Assembly (NCBI GenBank): GCA_023395695.1
Contig: JAEWYJ010000051.1
Location: 1 to 8,034, forward strand
DNA from: Bacillota bacterium
GTDB lineage: Bacteria > Bacillota > Clostridia > Oscillospirales > Ruminococcaceae
DNA: 8,034 bases
Direction: 5' to 3'
The notes beneath the pieces are model-generated. The model made no database searches. It was not told the origin of the DNA and saw nothing but the letters and a program-made list of their open reading frames with translations. This document shows, piece after piece, positions 1-5,701 of this stretch (position 1 is its first letter; each line of letters starts with the position of its first letter). Both the position numbers and the translations under genes were made by a program.

Positions 1-1251
1 GTGCAGGGGCTTATAAAGCTGGCTGCGGGCATTTTTATGGTCATTATGGGGCTTAATATGCTGGATATTTTTCCGTGGATGCGCCGGCTGAGCCTCTCGG
101 TGCCTATGTCGCCGGGGTGTAAGGGCAGCTGTCCTTCGACGAGAAAAAGCCCTCTGGTTGTCGGCCTGCTCAACGGGCTGATGCCCTGTGGGCCGTTGCA
201 GGCCATGCAGCTGTATGCGCTTTCTACCGGCAGCCCGGTCAAGGGCGCTTTGTCCATGCTGGTGTTCGCGTTGGGCACACTGCCGCTTATGCTGGGCCTT
301 GGCGCTCTGAGCGCCATGCTTGCTAAAAAATATTTGCATAAAATGATGACGGCAGGCGCTGTTCTGGTGGCGGTGCTGGGCTTGTCGATGTTTTCGCAGG
401 GGCTTAGCCTTGCGGGCGTTGCCGTTCCGCTGCTGGCTGCGGATGCCGCGGACGGTTCTGGCACCGGCCCCATCCTGCAGGACGGTGTGCAGCTGGTCGA
501 GAGCACCCTCTTGCCCGGCCGGTATCCGAACATTACGGTTGAGGCGGGAACGCCGGTTAAATGGGTTATCAATGCGCCGCAGGGCAGCATTAACGGCTGC
601 AACAACCGGTTTTATATCCCCACGTACGACATTACCCATCAGTTTGAGACGGGGGAAAATGTTATCAGCTTTACGCCCGACAAAGCAGGCGTCTATCAAT
701 ATAGCTGCTGGATGGGGATGATAAGAGGGCGCATCACGGTGGTTGAGCCGGGCACACCGATTGACAACAGCGCCGATAGCGCAGATGCGGTTATTCCCGA
801 CCCCACCCCGGCAGGCTATACCATTCCGACTGACAAACTGGCGGTGGCGACGTTTACCACCGACGAAAGCGGCACGCCGATTCAAACGGTGGATATTTCG
901 CTGAACGGGCAGGGGTTTTCTCCGGCGGTTATGGTGGTGCAGGCCGGCACCAATGTTCTCTGGCGTATTCATCGCGACGTGCCGGACTCTGCCGGTCAGA
1001 CGCTTATTCTGATTCCCGACTATGTGACACAGCTGCCCATTGTCCCCGGTGAGAACGGCTTTTATTTCTACCCTGAAAGCAGCTTCGATTTTTCGACGGA
1101 GGACAGCGCCTTTTACGGCTATGTCAAGGTTGTTGAGGACATTACCGCTATAGACGAGGCGGCCATTAAGGCCGAAGTGGCAGGTTTTGAAACGCTTGTC
1201 TGGCCGCCGGAAATTTATTATTCAGGCACGGGCGGCTCCTGCTGCCAATAA
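1..1251 (+). CDS. TauE/SafE-like membrane protein fused to cupredoxin-like domains (5'-truncated)
   Basis: The frame is open from the first base, so the GTG at 1 need not be the start; the N-terminal half probably lies outside the window. Residues 1-145 are membrane-embedded, with helices near 2-21, 52-75, 82-108 and 117-143. They carry a C40-x3-C44 pair and the conserved M61-P-C-G-P65 motif of the TauE/SafE (UreH/DsbD-like) superfamily. Residues about 160-248 look like a cupredoxin fold, with C200 and a C236-W-M-G-M240 cluster that could bind copper. A second, related beta-rich domain (about 281-378) lacks obvious ligand residues. The chain ends in GGSCCQ, a possible metal-binding tail. Family knowledge suggests copper or other metal handling or thiol redox at the membrane outer face. 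The substrate is unknown. It is followed 26 nt later by a small membrane protein and then a DUF2318 lipoprotein, probably in one operon. Confidence 0.8.
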   Translation: MQGLIKLAAGIFMVIMGLNMLDIFPWMRRLSLSVPMSPGCKGSCPSTRKSPLVVGLLNGLMPCGPLQAMQLYALSTGSPVKGALSMLVFALGTLPLMLGLGALSAMLAKKYLHKMMTAGAVLVAVLGLSMFSQGLSLAGVAVPLLAADAADGSGTGPILQDGVQLVESTLLPGRYPNITVEAGTPVKWVINAPQGSINGCNNRFYIPTYDITHQFETGENVISFTPDKAGVYQYSCWMGMIRGRITVVEPGTPIDNSADSADAVIPDPTPAGYTIPTDKLAVATFTTDESGTPIQTVDISLNGQGFSPAVMVVQAGTNVLWRIHRDVPDSAGQTLILIPDYVTQLPIVPGENGFYFYPESSFDFSTEDSAFYGYVKVVEDITAIDEAAIKAEVAGFETLVWPPEIYYSGTGGSCCQ

Positions 1252-1277
1252 ACAAATGAATTTCAGGGGGATATGAG

Positions 1278-1427
1278 ATGCAATTTTTAATACAGCACTG
1301 GCATTGTATTTTTCCGTTGGCGGGCCTTGCTGTCGCAGCTTTTCTTTTCAGGGACTCTGCCGGAAAAACAAAAATGTCCACGCGCACTGGCAACGGCTCC
1401 GCGGCAAACAATCAGGAGGAAAATTAA
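1278..1427 (+). CDS. Small single-span membrane protein, 49 residues
   Basis: The ATG at 1278 is preceded by a good ribosome site, AGGGGG at 1265-1270, spaced 7 nt. The frame runs 49 codons to TAA at 1425-1427. That stop abuts the ATG of the next gene (TAAATG), and the last codons carry the next gene's Shine-Dalgarno site, so the two are probably translationally coupled. The peptide starts MQFLIQHWHC and has one hydrophobic helix at about residues 10-24. It then has a polar, Asn/Gly/Ser-rich tail that ends NNQEEN. I do not recognise a family. Residues H7, H9 and C10 beside the helix could bind a metal, but that is inference. Position between a cupredoxin-like membrane protein and a DUF2318 lipoprotein suggests an accessory subunit of the same system. 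Confidence 0.65.
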   Translation: MQFLIQHWHCIFPLAGLAVAAFLFRDSAGKTKMSTRTGNGSAANNQEEN

Positions 1428-1946
1428 ATGATAATAAAAGCAGGTAATCGCGCGCGGCGCGGTAGGCATTTTACCGCTCCGGCGCTGCTGGCCGTGGCAA
1501 TGGCGGTGCTTTTGGCCGGTTGCTCCGGCGCAGCCGGGCAGGAGAAGGGCGCGACTGCGTCTCCAGACGGGGCGGCTGCGCAGGGGGAGGGCCTGACGAT
1601 TCCCGTTGCAGAGGTGACCGAAACACCGTCCTTTTACCCGGTGACAGTGGGAGAGACCGATATGGAGGTCATTGCGGTCAAAGCGCCGGACGGCACGATA
1701 CGCACCGCGTTTAATACCTGCCAGATCTGTTATTCATCTGGCCGGGGTTATTACGAGCTGTCGGGCGGCAAGCTGGTTTGCCAGAACTGCGGCAACCGTT
1801 TTTCCGCCGCTCAGCTTGAAATAGAGTCGGGAGGTTGTAACCCGTGGCCTATTTTTGAGAAGGACAAGGCGGTTACCGACAGCGATATTACGATTTCTCA
1901 GGATTTTTTAGAGGGTTCTGTAAAAATCTTCGCCAACTGGAAATAA
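1428..1946 (+). CDS. DUF2318 domain lipoprotein with Cys-rich metal/Fe-S site
   Basis: The ATG at 1428 has AGGAGG at 1414-1419, spaced 8 nt. The 172-residue product has a basic N-terminus, a hydrophobic stretch at 17-31 and a lipobox LLAGC with C32 as the lipidated cysteine. A Gly/Ala/Gln-rich linker follows to about 55, so the protein should sit on the outer face of the membrane. Residues about 66-170 match the DUF2318 pattern. C98-x2-C101 follows a predicted strand, and C118-x2-C121 is followed by GNRF. GGC137NPWP then gives the GGCNP motif typical of this domain. DUF2318 occurs in FtrD-type iron-uptake proteins and in clostridial redox lipoproteins, where the cysteines are thought to hold iron-sulfur or another metal. 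Pairing with a TauE/SafE-cupredoxin protein supports a metal-transport or extracytoplasmic redox role. The metal cannot be read from the sequence. Confidence 0.85.
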   Translation: MIIKAGNRARRGRHFTAPALLAVAMAVLLAGCSGAAGQEKGATASPDGAAAQGEGLTIPVAEVTETPSFYPVTVGETDMEVIAVKAPDGTIRTAFNTCQICYSSGRGYYELSGGKLVCQNCGNRFSAAQLEIESGGCNPWPIFEKDKAVTDSDITISQDFLEGSVKIFANWK

Positions 1947-1956
1947 CATGACTAGA

Positions 1957-1998
1957 GCGGTTGCGTGCGCGGGACGAATGACCCGTACCCGCAACCGC
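1957..1998. repeat. Long inverted repeat between DUF2318 gene and two-component promoter
   Basis: GCGGTTGCG at 1957-1965 pairs perfectly with CGCAACCGC at 1990-1998. Inside it, CGGG at 1970-1973 pairs with CCCG at 1982-1985 around an 8-nt loop. The RNA could form an interrupted hairpin of about 15 pairs. It begins 11 nt after the DUF2318 stop and ends 3 nt before the -35 box of the next promoter. It lacks a clean U-tract (CCGTTGTCATTTT follows), so it may be a weak terminator, an RNA-stabilising structure, or a regulator site above the promoter. Confidence 0.55.
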
Positions 1999-2001
1999 CC
2001 G

Positions 2002-2030
2002 TTGTCATTTTCTGGCGCGGGCGGTATAAT
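2002..2030 (+). promoter_or_regulatory. Sigma-A type promoter for the two-component pair
   Basis: TTGTCA at 2002-2007 and a perfect TATAAT at 2025-2030 are separated by 17 bp. Transcription should start near 2037, about 27 nt before the GTG of the response regulator. This also argues against translation starting upstream of the promoter. Confidence 0.75.
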
Positions 2031-2063
2031 CTGATTAGGGCGATAAGAGGGGATGGTGTTGGC

Positions 2064-2759
2064 GTGCACAATAAACGCATTCTGGTCGTGGACGACGAGG
2101 TGAAAATTCTTGAGGTGGTCGAAGCCTTTCTGGTCAGCCGCGGCTATACGGTTTATACTGCTGCGACCGGGCGGGAGGCGCTGGCGCTGCTTGCGCGCGA
2201 AAATATTTCGCTTGTGGTGCTTGACCTGATGCTGCCCGACATATCCGGCGAGGCAGTTTGCGCTGCGGTGCGCCAAACCGCACGCACGCCAATTATTATG
2301 CTGACGGCAAAATCGGGCGAAGCCGACCAGCTCAACGGCCTGACACTCGGAGCGGACGACTACATGCTTAAGCCGTTCAGCCTCAAGGTGCTTGCGGCTA
2401 AAATAGAAGCGGTGCTGCGACGCGCCTCATCCGACCTGACGCCGCTGACCCTTAAAAACGCGTGGAACAACAACGACCTGTCGGTCGATTTTGAACGCAA
2501 CTGTTTTTACAAGGCCGGGCGGCCCGTGGCCCTGACGCCCAACGAGGCGCGCATTCTCTCGGCGCTGGTCCAGTATCCGGGCAAGGTTTTCTCAAGGGAG
2601 GCGCTGATTGCAACCGCCCTTGGGGACGACTTTGAGGGTTACGACCGCGCAGTGGATACGCACATTAAAAACCTGCGGCATAAAATTGAGGACAACCCCA
2701 AAGCGCCGGTCTATATTAAGACGGTGCATGGGTTGGGGTATCGCTTTGGGGAGGGATAA
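2064..2759 (+). CDS. OmpR/PhoB-family response regulator
   Basis: The start is taken as GTG 2064: AAGAGGGG lies at 2045-2052, the promoter ends at 2030, and the resulting 231 residues match the usual family length. The frame is open further upstream, but those residues resemble no receiver N-terminus. The receiver domain (about 4-118) has acidic D10-D11, phosphoacceptor D54 in VVLDLMLPD, T81 in MLTAK and K103 in LKPF. A winged-helix DNA-binding domain fills about 126-229, ending in the typical HGLGYRF motif. It is followed after 2 nt by the histidine kinase, with that gene's ribosome site inside its last codons. Targets are not shown. The adjacent metal/redox operon is the obvious candidate, and the hairpin at 1957-1998 might be a contact site. 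Confidence 0.93.
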   Translation: MHNKRILVVDDEVKILEVVEAFLVSRGYTVYTAATGREALALLARENISLVVLDLMLPDISGEAVCAAVRQTARTPIIMLTAKSGEADQLNGLTLGADDYMLKPFSLKVLAAKIEAVLRRASSDLTPLTLKNAWNNNDLSVDFERNCFYKAGRPVALTPNEARILSALVQYPGKVFSREALIATALGDDFEGYDRAVDTHIKNLRHKIEDNPKAPVYIKTVHGLGYRFGEG

Positions 2760-2761
2760 GC

Positions 2762-4153
2762 TTGCCGCGCAGATTGCAAACGCAAATTTCATTGACGATA
2801 GCGTTGGTGGTGCTTATCACCATCTCGCTAATCAGCTTTTTGTCCGATATTGTTATCGGCAAGGCGTTTGACAACTATATTCAGCAGAAGCAGGCGTTTC
2901 ATTCCGGCGAGATTGCGGCCAATATTAACCGCCAGTATGACCCGCTGACCCGCACCTGGGATATTGGCTTTGTGCACGGCATCGGCATGTATGCGCTGTA
3001 TGACGGTTACATTATTCGGCTTAAAGACGCCAACGGCAAAACGGTGTGGGATGCCGAAAACCATGATGCCAGCCTCTGCTCGCAGATGATGACCGATATT
3101 TCTCAACGCATGAAGACGCGCCGCCCCGATTTGAGCGGGCAGGTCGTGTCCAATACCTACCCCCTGACCTTTAACGGACGGTCGGCCGGAGTGGTGGAGA
3201 TAACCTACTACGGCCCCTATTTTTTCAGCGAGAGCGATCTGGTGTTTTTAGATACGCTGCACCTGCTGCTGTTGGCTGCCGGGGTATTTTCCTTTATCTG
3301 CGCGCTGGTAGCGGGCTATTTTCTGGCACGTCGTATCACCCGGCCTGTCGCTCAGGCCGCCAAGGCAGCCCGGGCTATCTCAGCGGGGGAATATGGCATT
3401 CGCTTTGACGGCGATAGCGGCACCCGCGAGCTTGCGGAGCTGACACAGGCCATTGACGCGCTGGCCAAAACCATCAGCCGGCAGGAGACGCTGCGCAAAA
3501 GGCTGACCTCCGACGTGGCGCATGAGCTGCGCACGCCGCTGGGGGCGGTCGCCGCCCATCTGGAGGCAATGATCGAGGGGGTATGGCAGGCGACCCCCGA
3601 TCGGTTGAGAAGCTGCTATGAAGAGATTGGCCGCATTTCGGGGCTGGTGGCCGAGCTGGAAAAGCTTTCGAGCATTGAGGACGAAAATCTCAAGCTGAAT
3701 AAGCGGCCCGTCGATTTGTTAAAACGCGCACAGGCGGCGGCTCAGGCCTTTGAGGCTGCTTGCCGGGCTAAGGGCATTTCGATAAAAGCTGATGGTGATG
3801 AGGTCTCCGTTCTGGCCGACGCGGACAGGCTTGAGCAGGTGCTGGTCAATTTGGTTTCAAACGCAGTAAAATACACGCCGCCCAACGGGCATATTCGGCT
3901 GACCGTATGCGACGACGGCGAATACGGCGCCTTAACCGTTCGGGACGACGGTGTGGGTATTGACGAAGCGGCGCTCCCCTTTGTTTTTGAACGCTTTTAT
4001 CGCACCGACGAGTCCCGGAGCCGGGCGACCGGCGGTGCCGGCATTGGACTTTCAATCGTTAAAGCTATTGTGGCTGCGCACGGAGGCACAGTTGAGGCGC
4101 AAAGCACAAAGGGCGACGGCAGCCGGTTTATTGTTCGCATCCCAAAGGCATAA
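2762..4153 (+). CDS. Membrane sensor histidine kinase, HAMP-HisKA-HATPase
   Basis: The start is TTG 2762, with GGGGAGGGA at 2748-2756 spaced 5 nt, inside the end of the regulator gene. The 463 residues are arranged as: helix 8-32, extracytoplasmic sensor 33-160, second helix 163-187, HAMP linker about 188-240, HisKA with H254 in DVAHELRTP, and ATPase domain about 345-461. The ATPase boxes are all visible: N box N367 in LVNLVSNAVKY, G1 DDGVGID at 395-401, F box FERFYR at 409-414, and G2 GGAGIGL at 424-430. It should phosphorylate the response regulator encoded just upstream. The sensor domain of about 125 residues has no ligand motif I recognise and only one Cys (C106). The signal is therefore unknown, and an envelope or metal stress input is only inferred from the neighbouring genes. 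Confidence 0.93.
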   Translation: MPRRLQTQISLTIALVVLITISLISFLSDIVIGKAFDNYIQQKQAFHSGEIAANINRQYDPLTRTWDIGFVHGIGMYALYDGYIIRLKDANGKTVWDAENHDASLCSQMMTDISQRMKTRRPDLSGQVVSNTYPLTFNGRSAGVVEITYYGPYFFSESDLVFLDTLHLLLLAAGVFSFICALVAGYFLARRITRPVAQAAKAARAISAGEYGIRFDGDSGTRELAELTQAIDALAKTISRQETLRKRLTSDVAHELRTPLGAVAAHLEAMIEGVWQATPDRLRSCYEEIGRISGLVAELEKLSSIEDENLKLNKRPVDLLKRAQAAAQAFEAACRAKGISIKADGDEVSVLADADRLEQVLVNLVSNAVKYTPPNGHIRLTVCDDGEYGALTVRDDGVGIDEAALPFVFERFYRTDESRSRATGGAGIGLSIVKAIVAAHGGTVEAQSTKGDGSRFIVRIPKA

Positions 4154-4255
4154 AACCGTTGGCGCACAGCGAATCTGCGCACCCATCTGCGTCCGCGGCC
4201 TTGTCAGCCACCAAACAGCCTTGCCAATCATCGTTTTGACTATAGTTGCAAAAAA

Positions 4256-4287
4256 GGCGCCCCCACCTAAAAGTGGGAGCGCTTTTT
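4256..4287. terminator. Bidirectional rho-independent terminator
   Basis: GCGCCCCCAC (4257-4266) pairs with GTGGGAGCGC (4273-4282), with one A-C mismatch, around a 6-nt loop. The stem is flanked by A-tract 4251-4255 and T-tract 4283-4287, so it can stop transcripts from both sides. It lies about 100 nt after the kinase stop and 14 nt past the end of the convergent small gene. Confidence 0.85.
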
Positions 4288-4300
4288 GCATGGCATGGTC

Positions 4301-4486
4301 TTATTGAAGATGATCGATATATTGCTGCATCTGCGCTGCCTGGTGTGCCTCAGATTCCGCGTATTGTCTGAAAAAGCTTTGGATATTCTCGTCCTTTGCT
4401 TTTTCAGAATACATCATAAAATCCCGCACGCGCTCCTGTGTATCGAGCAGCGCCTTTTTCAGACAGTCCTGCGTGTTCAGCTGCAT
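4301..4486 (-). CDS. Small helical protein, 61 residues, spore-coat/ferritin-like helix pair
   Basis: On the minus strand the ATG at 4486 has AGGGAGG (4494-4500) 7 nt upstream, and the gene ends just before the shared terminator. The 61 residues are almost all helical, charged and without Cys. They form two amphipathic helices (about 4-28 and 32-60) around the segment KAKDENIQ. The run of the form YSEKAKDENIQSFFRQYAE, followed by SEAHQAAQMQQY, resembles the short CotF/rubrerythrin-like helical proteins common in spore-forming clostridia, which associate as helix bundles. No complete iron-binding ExxH set is clear. I treat it as a hypothetical helical protein with a possible sporulation link. 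It lies 127 bp downstream of the DUF1492 gene and may have its own promoter. Confidence 0.75.
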   Translation of the reverse strand: MQLNTQDCLKKALLDTQERVRDFMMYSEKAKDENIQSFFRQYAESEAHQAAQMQQYIDHLQ

Positions 4487-4520
4487 ACCAACGCCTCCCT
4501 GAAATTTTATTAACGATAGT

Positions 4521-4532
4521 TTTACCGGTAAA
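4521..4532. promoter_or_regulatory. 12-bp perfect palindrome upstream of the small helical gene
   Basis: TTTACCGGTAAA is a perfect dyad 35 bp upstream of the minus-strand ATG at 4486, where an operator or promoter element would sit. No second copy was seen in the window. Function is inferred from position only. Confidence 0.3.
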
Positions 4533-4613
4533 CACGGTGGTATGCTTTGTCTGGAATTAAATTCGCAGATATATTGACAGAATGCTGTGCCTGCACCAAT
4601 AAGCGGGGGTGGG

Positions 4614-5018
4614 CTAAAGCTTCATTTGGGTCAGGGCGCGGCAATGCAGCCGCAGGGTATGCCGAAAGTCAATGCTCAGGTCGTCGGCGATATGTTCCCA
4701 TTTCCGGCCGTCTATGTAGCGGTATTCAAGCAATGTGCGCAAACGCGCGTCCTGTACCGTATCAATAGCGACCTGAATACCCTTGCGCAGTTCGGCTGCG
4801 TCTATGAGCTTATCATACAGCATGGCATGCACCTCAATGACATTTTCAACCGCCGTCTGTATTTTGTCGCCACCGCCGTGCCCCGGCGTCAGGCTGTAGC
4901 TGGCTGTAACCCTTTCGGCCCGGGATTTCCAGCAGGCGATGTCCTCTTCAAGCCGCTTAATTTCGCGCTCATTATTGCCGTAACGACTCAGGAAAGTTTT
5001 TTTTGCGTTGTTGGTCAA
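4614..5018 (-). CDS. DUF1492-type phage regulatory protein (sigma-70 region 4-like)
   Basis: The start is TTG at 5018-5016 on the minus strand, fixed by a strong AAGGAGGAG site (5024-5032) 5 nt upstream. The 134 residues have a charged N-terminal coiled-coil region (about 15-38) and a middle helical part (52-88). The C-terminal helix-turn-helix spans about 90-132. The segment LLEYRYIDGRKWEHIADDL, followed by an RLH motif near 123-125, is the hallmark of DUF1492 proteins of Firmicute prophages. In that family the C-terminus resembles sigma-70 region 4, and roles in late or element-specific transcription are proposed. It is divergent from the repressor and peptidase genes, across the operator-rich gap. 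This suggests that it is the output gene held down by the repressor. Confidence 0.8.
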   Translation of the reverse strand: MTNNAKKTFLSRYGNNEREIKRLEEDIACWKSRAERVTASYSLTPGHGGGDKIQTAVENVIEVHAMLYDKLIDAAELRKGIQVAIDTVQDARLRTLLEYRYIDGRKWEHIADDLSIDFRHTLRLHCRALTQMKL

Positions 5019-5124
5019 GTGAACTCCTCCTTATTTGGCACGTCAATAGGGTTTGAGCCGGCGGCCGCCGACCGTCCTATATAAACCGGGCATTGTAAAA
5101 TTTTAAAGGCGAGGGATTGATGCG

Positions 5125-5153
5125 TTGACAATTACGACATCTTGTAATATAGT
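5125..5153 (+). promoter_or_regulatory. Rightward promoter with operator in its spacer
   Basis: A perfect TTGACA (5125-5130) and TATAGT (5148-5153) are separated by 17 bp, and that spacer is the palindromic operator at 5131-5148. Transcription should start near 5160 and run towards the repressor gene, giving a leader of about 145 nt through the other operators. Confidence 0.65.
5131..5148. promoter_or_regulatory. Operator copy 1
   Basis: ATTACGACATCTTGTAAT is an 18-bp imperfect palindrome (7 of 9 pairs) that fills the spacer of the rightward promoter. It shares the ATTACGA...GTAAT pattern with three other sites. A probable binding site for the XRE repressor encoded at 5306-5701. Confidence 0.6.
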
Positions 5154-5191
5154 ATAACTATATATACAGAACAAATTATAAACGAATCAAT

Positions 5192-5209
5192 TATACGAGA
5201 TAACGTAAT
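5192..5209. promoter_or_regulatory. Operator copy 2
   Basis: TATACGAGATAACGTAAT shares TACGA...GTAAT with the other copies and has TACG/CGTA arms. Its left end overlaps a TATAAT (5195-5190) on the minus strand. It lies 61 bp from copy 1 and 33 bp from copy 3. Confidence 0.5.
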
Positions 5210-5219
5210 TTATGAGCCT

Positions 5220-5248
5220 ATAATATCACGAGATATCGTAATTTTCAA
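5220..5248 (-). promoter_or_regulatory. Leftward promoter with operator in its spacer
   Basis: On the minus strand TTGAAA (5248-5243) and TATTAT (5225-5220) are 17 bp apart, with operator copy 3 as the spacer. This is the same design as the rightward promoter: 23 of 29 bases agree when the two are aligned in opposite orientation. The start should be near 5213, transcribing towards the DUF1492 gene with a leader of about 195 nt. Weaker alternatives nearer the gene cannot be excluded. Confidence 0.6.
5225..5242. promoter_or_regulatory. Operator copy 3
   Basis: ATCACGAGATATCGTAAT is the best palindrome of the set, with the core ACGA/TCGT. It fills the spacer of the leftward promoter, so a bound repressor would block that promoter directly. 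Confidence 0.6.
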
Positions 5249-5255
5249 TAGATTA

Positions 5256-5273
5256 TTTAAGTGAAGTCGTAAT
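5256..5273. promoter_or_regulatory. Operator copy 4 (half-site)
   Basis: TTTAAGTGAAGTCGTAAT keeps a perfect TCGTAAT right arm but a poor left arm. It is 31 bp from copy 3 and 33 bp before the repressor ATG. It is probably a weaker site. Confidence 0.4.
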
Positions 5274-5305
5274 TTAGCTATTTGTACAAGGGGGCAAGCT
5301 GTAAA

Positions 5306-5701
5306 ATGTCAGAATTGTATCATAGAATCGATCTGCTATGTCAGCGCAAAGGTGTGACCATAACCGATATGTGCAGGCTTTCAGGCGCGAGCCGCGGCTC
5401 TCTGACCGATTTAAAAATGGGGCGCATCAACACCCTGAAGGCGGAAACGATGAAAAAGATTGCCGATTATCTCGGGGTGTCGGTCGATTATCTACTTACG
5501 GGCGAAAGCGAAAACGACAAGGCGGCAATAACGCAGGCCTATGTCAACGGGGATGCGGAGCTCAACGATTTTTTAGAGACGCTTAAAAACCGTGAGGAAT
5601 GTCGCATGCTGTTTTCTTTGGCCAAGGGCGCCACAAAGGAGGATGTGATGCGTGCCGTCGCCATTATAGAGGCCCTGCGCCGTGAGGAGGAGGGCCGTTG
5701 A
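5306..5701 (+). CDS. XRE/HTH_3-family repressor, ImmR-like
   Basis: The ATG at 5306 is chosen because AAGGGGG lies 11 nt upstream at 5288-5294. A TTG at 5282 is in frame but would put that site inside the gene. The 131-residue product has an XRE helix-turn-helix domain at about 5-66. The recognition helices lie around TITDMCRLSG and ASRGSLTDLK, and the domain ends with the usual GVSVDYLLTG segment. Residues 72-131 form an acidic helical oligomerisation tail. The gene overlaps the downstream metallopeptidase by 4 nt, the arrangement known from ImmR-ImmA pairs of integrative elements such as ICEBs1. There the repressor silences excision genes until the peptidase cleaves it. The four dyad sites upstream are the natural candidates for its operators, implying autoregulation as well as repression of the divergent gene. 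Confidence 0.88.
   Translation: MSELYHRIDLLCQRKGVTITDMCRLSGASRGSLTDLKMGRINTLKAETMKKIADYLGVSVDYLLTGESENDKAAITQAYVNGDAELNDFLETLKNREECRMLFSLAKGATKEDVMRAVAIIEALRREEEGR

Noticed and set aside
2008..2024. Intrinsic terminator right after the 1957-1998 hairpin
   Set aside because: The sequence after the stem is mixed rather than a U-tract, so I list only an inverted repeat.
1965..2063. Upstream GTG start for the response regulator
   Set aside because: It lies inside the hairpin and ahead of the promoter, and adds 33 residues foreign to receiver domains.
4587..5084. Long plus-strand open frame of 165 codons antisense to the DUF1492 gene
   Set aside because: No ribosome site or recognisable domain. 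The minus strand has a family match, a strong Shine-Dalgarno site and a proper start.
5131..5273. CRISPR-like array
   Set aside because: Only four imperfect palindromic copies with uneven spacing and no cas gene; operators explain them better.
5282..5305. TTG 5282 as the repressor start
   Set aside because: It would place the AAGGGGG ribosome site inside the gene, and the ATG at 5306 begins the family-typical N-terminus.
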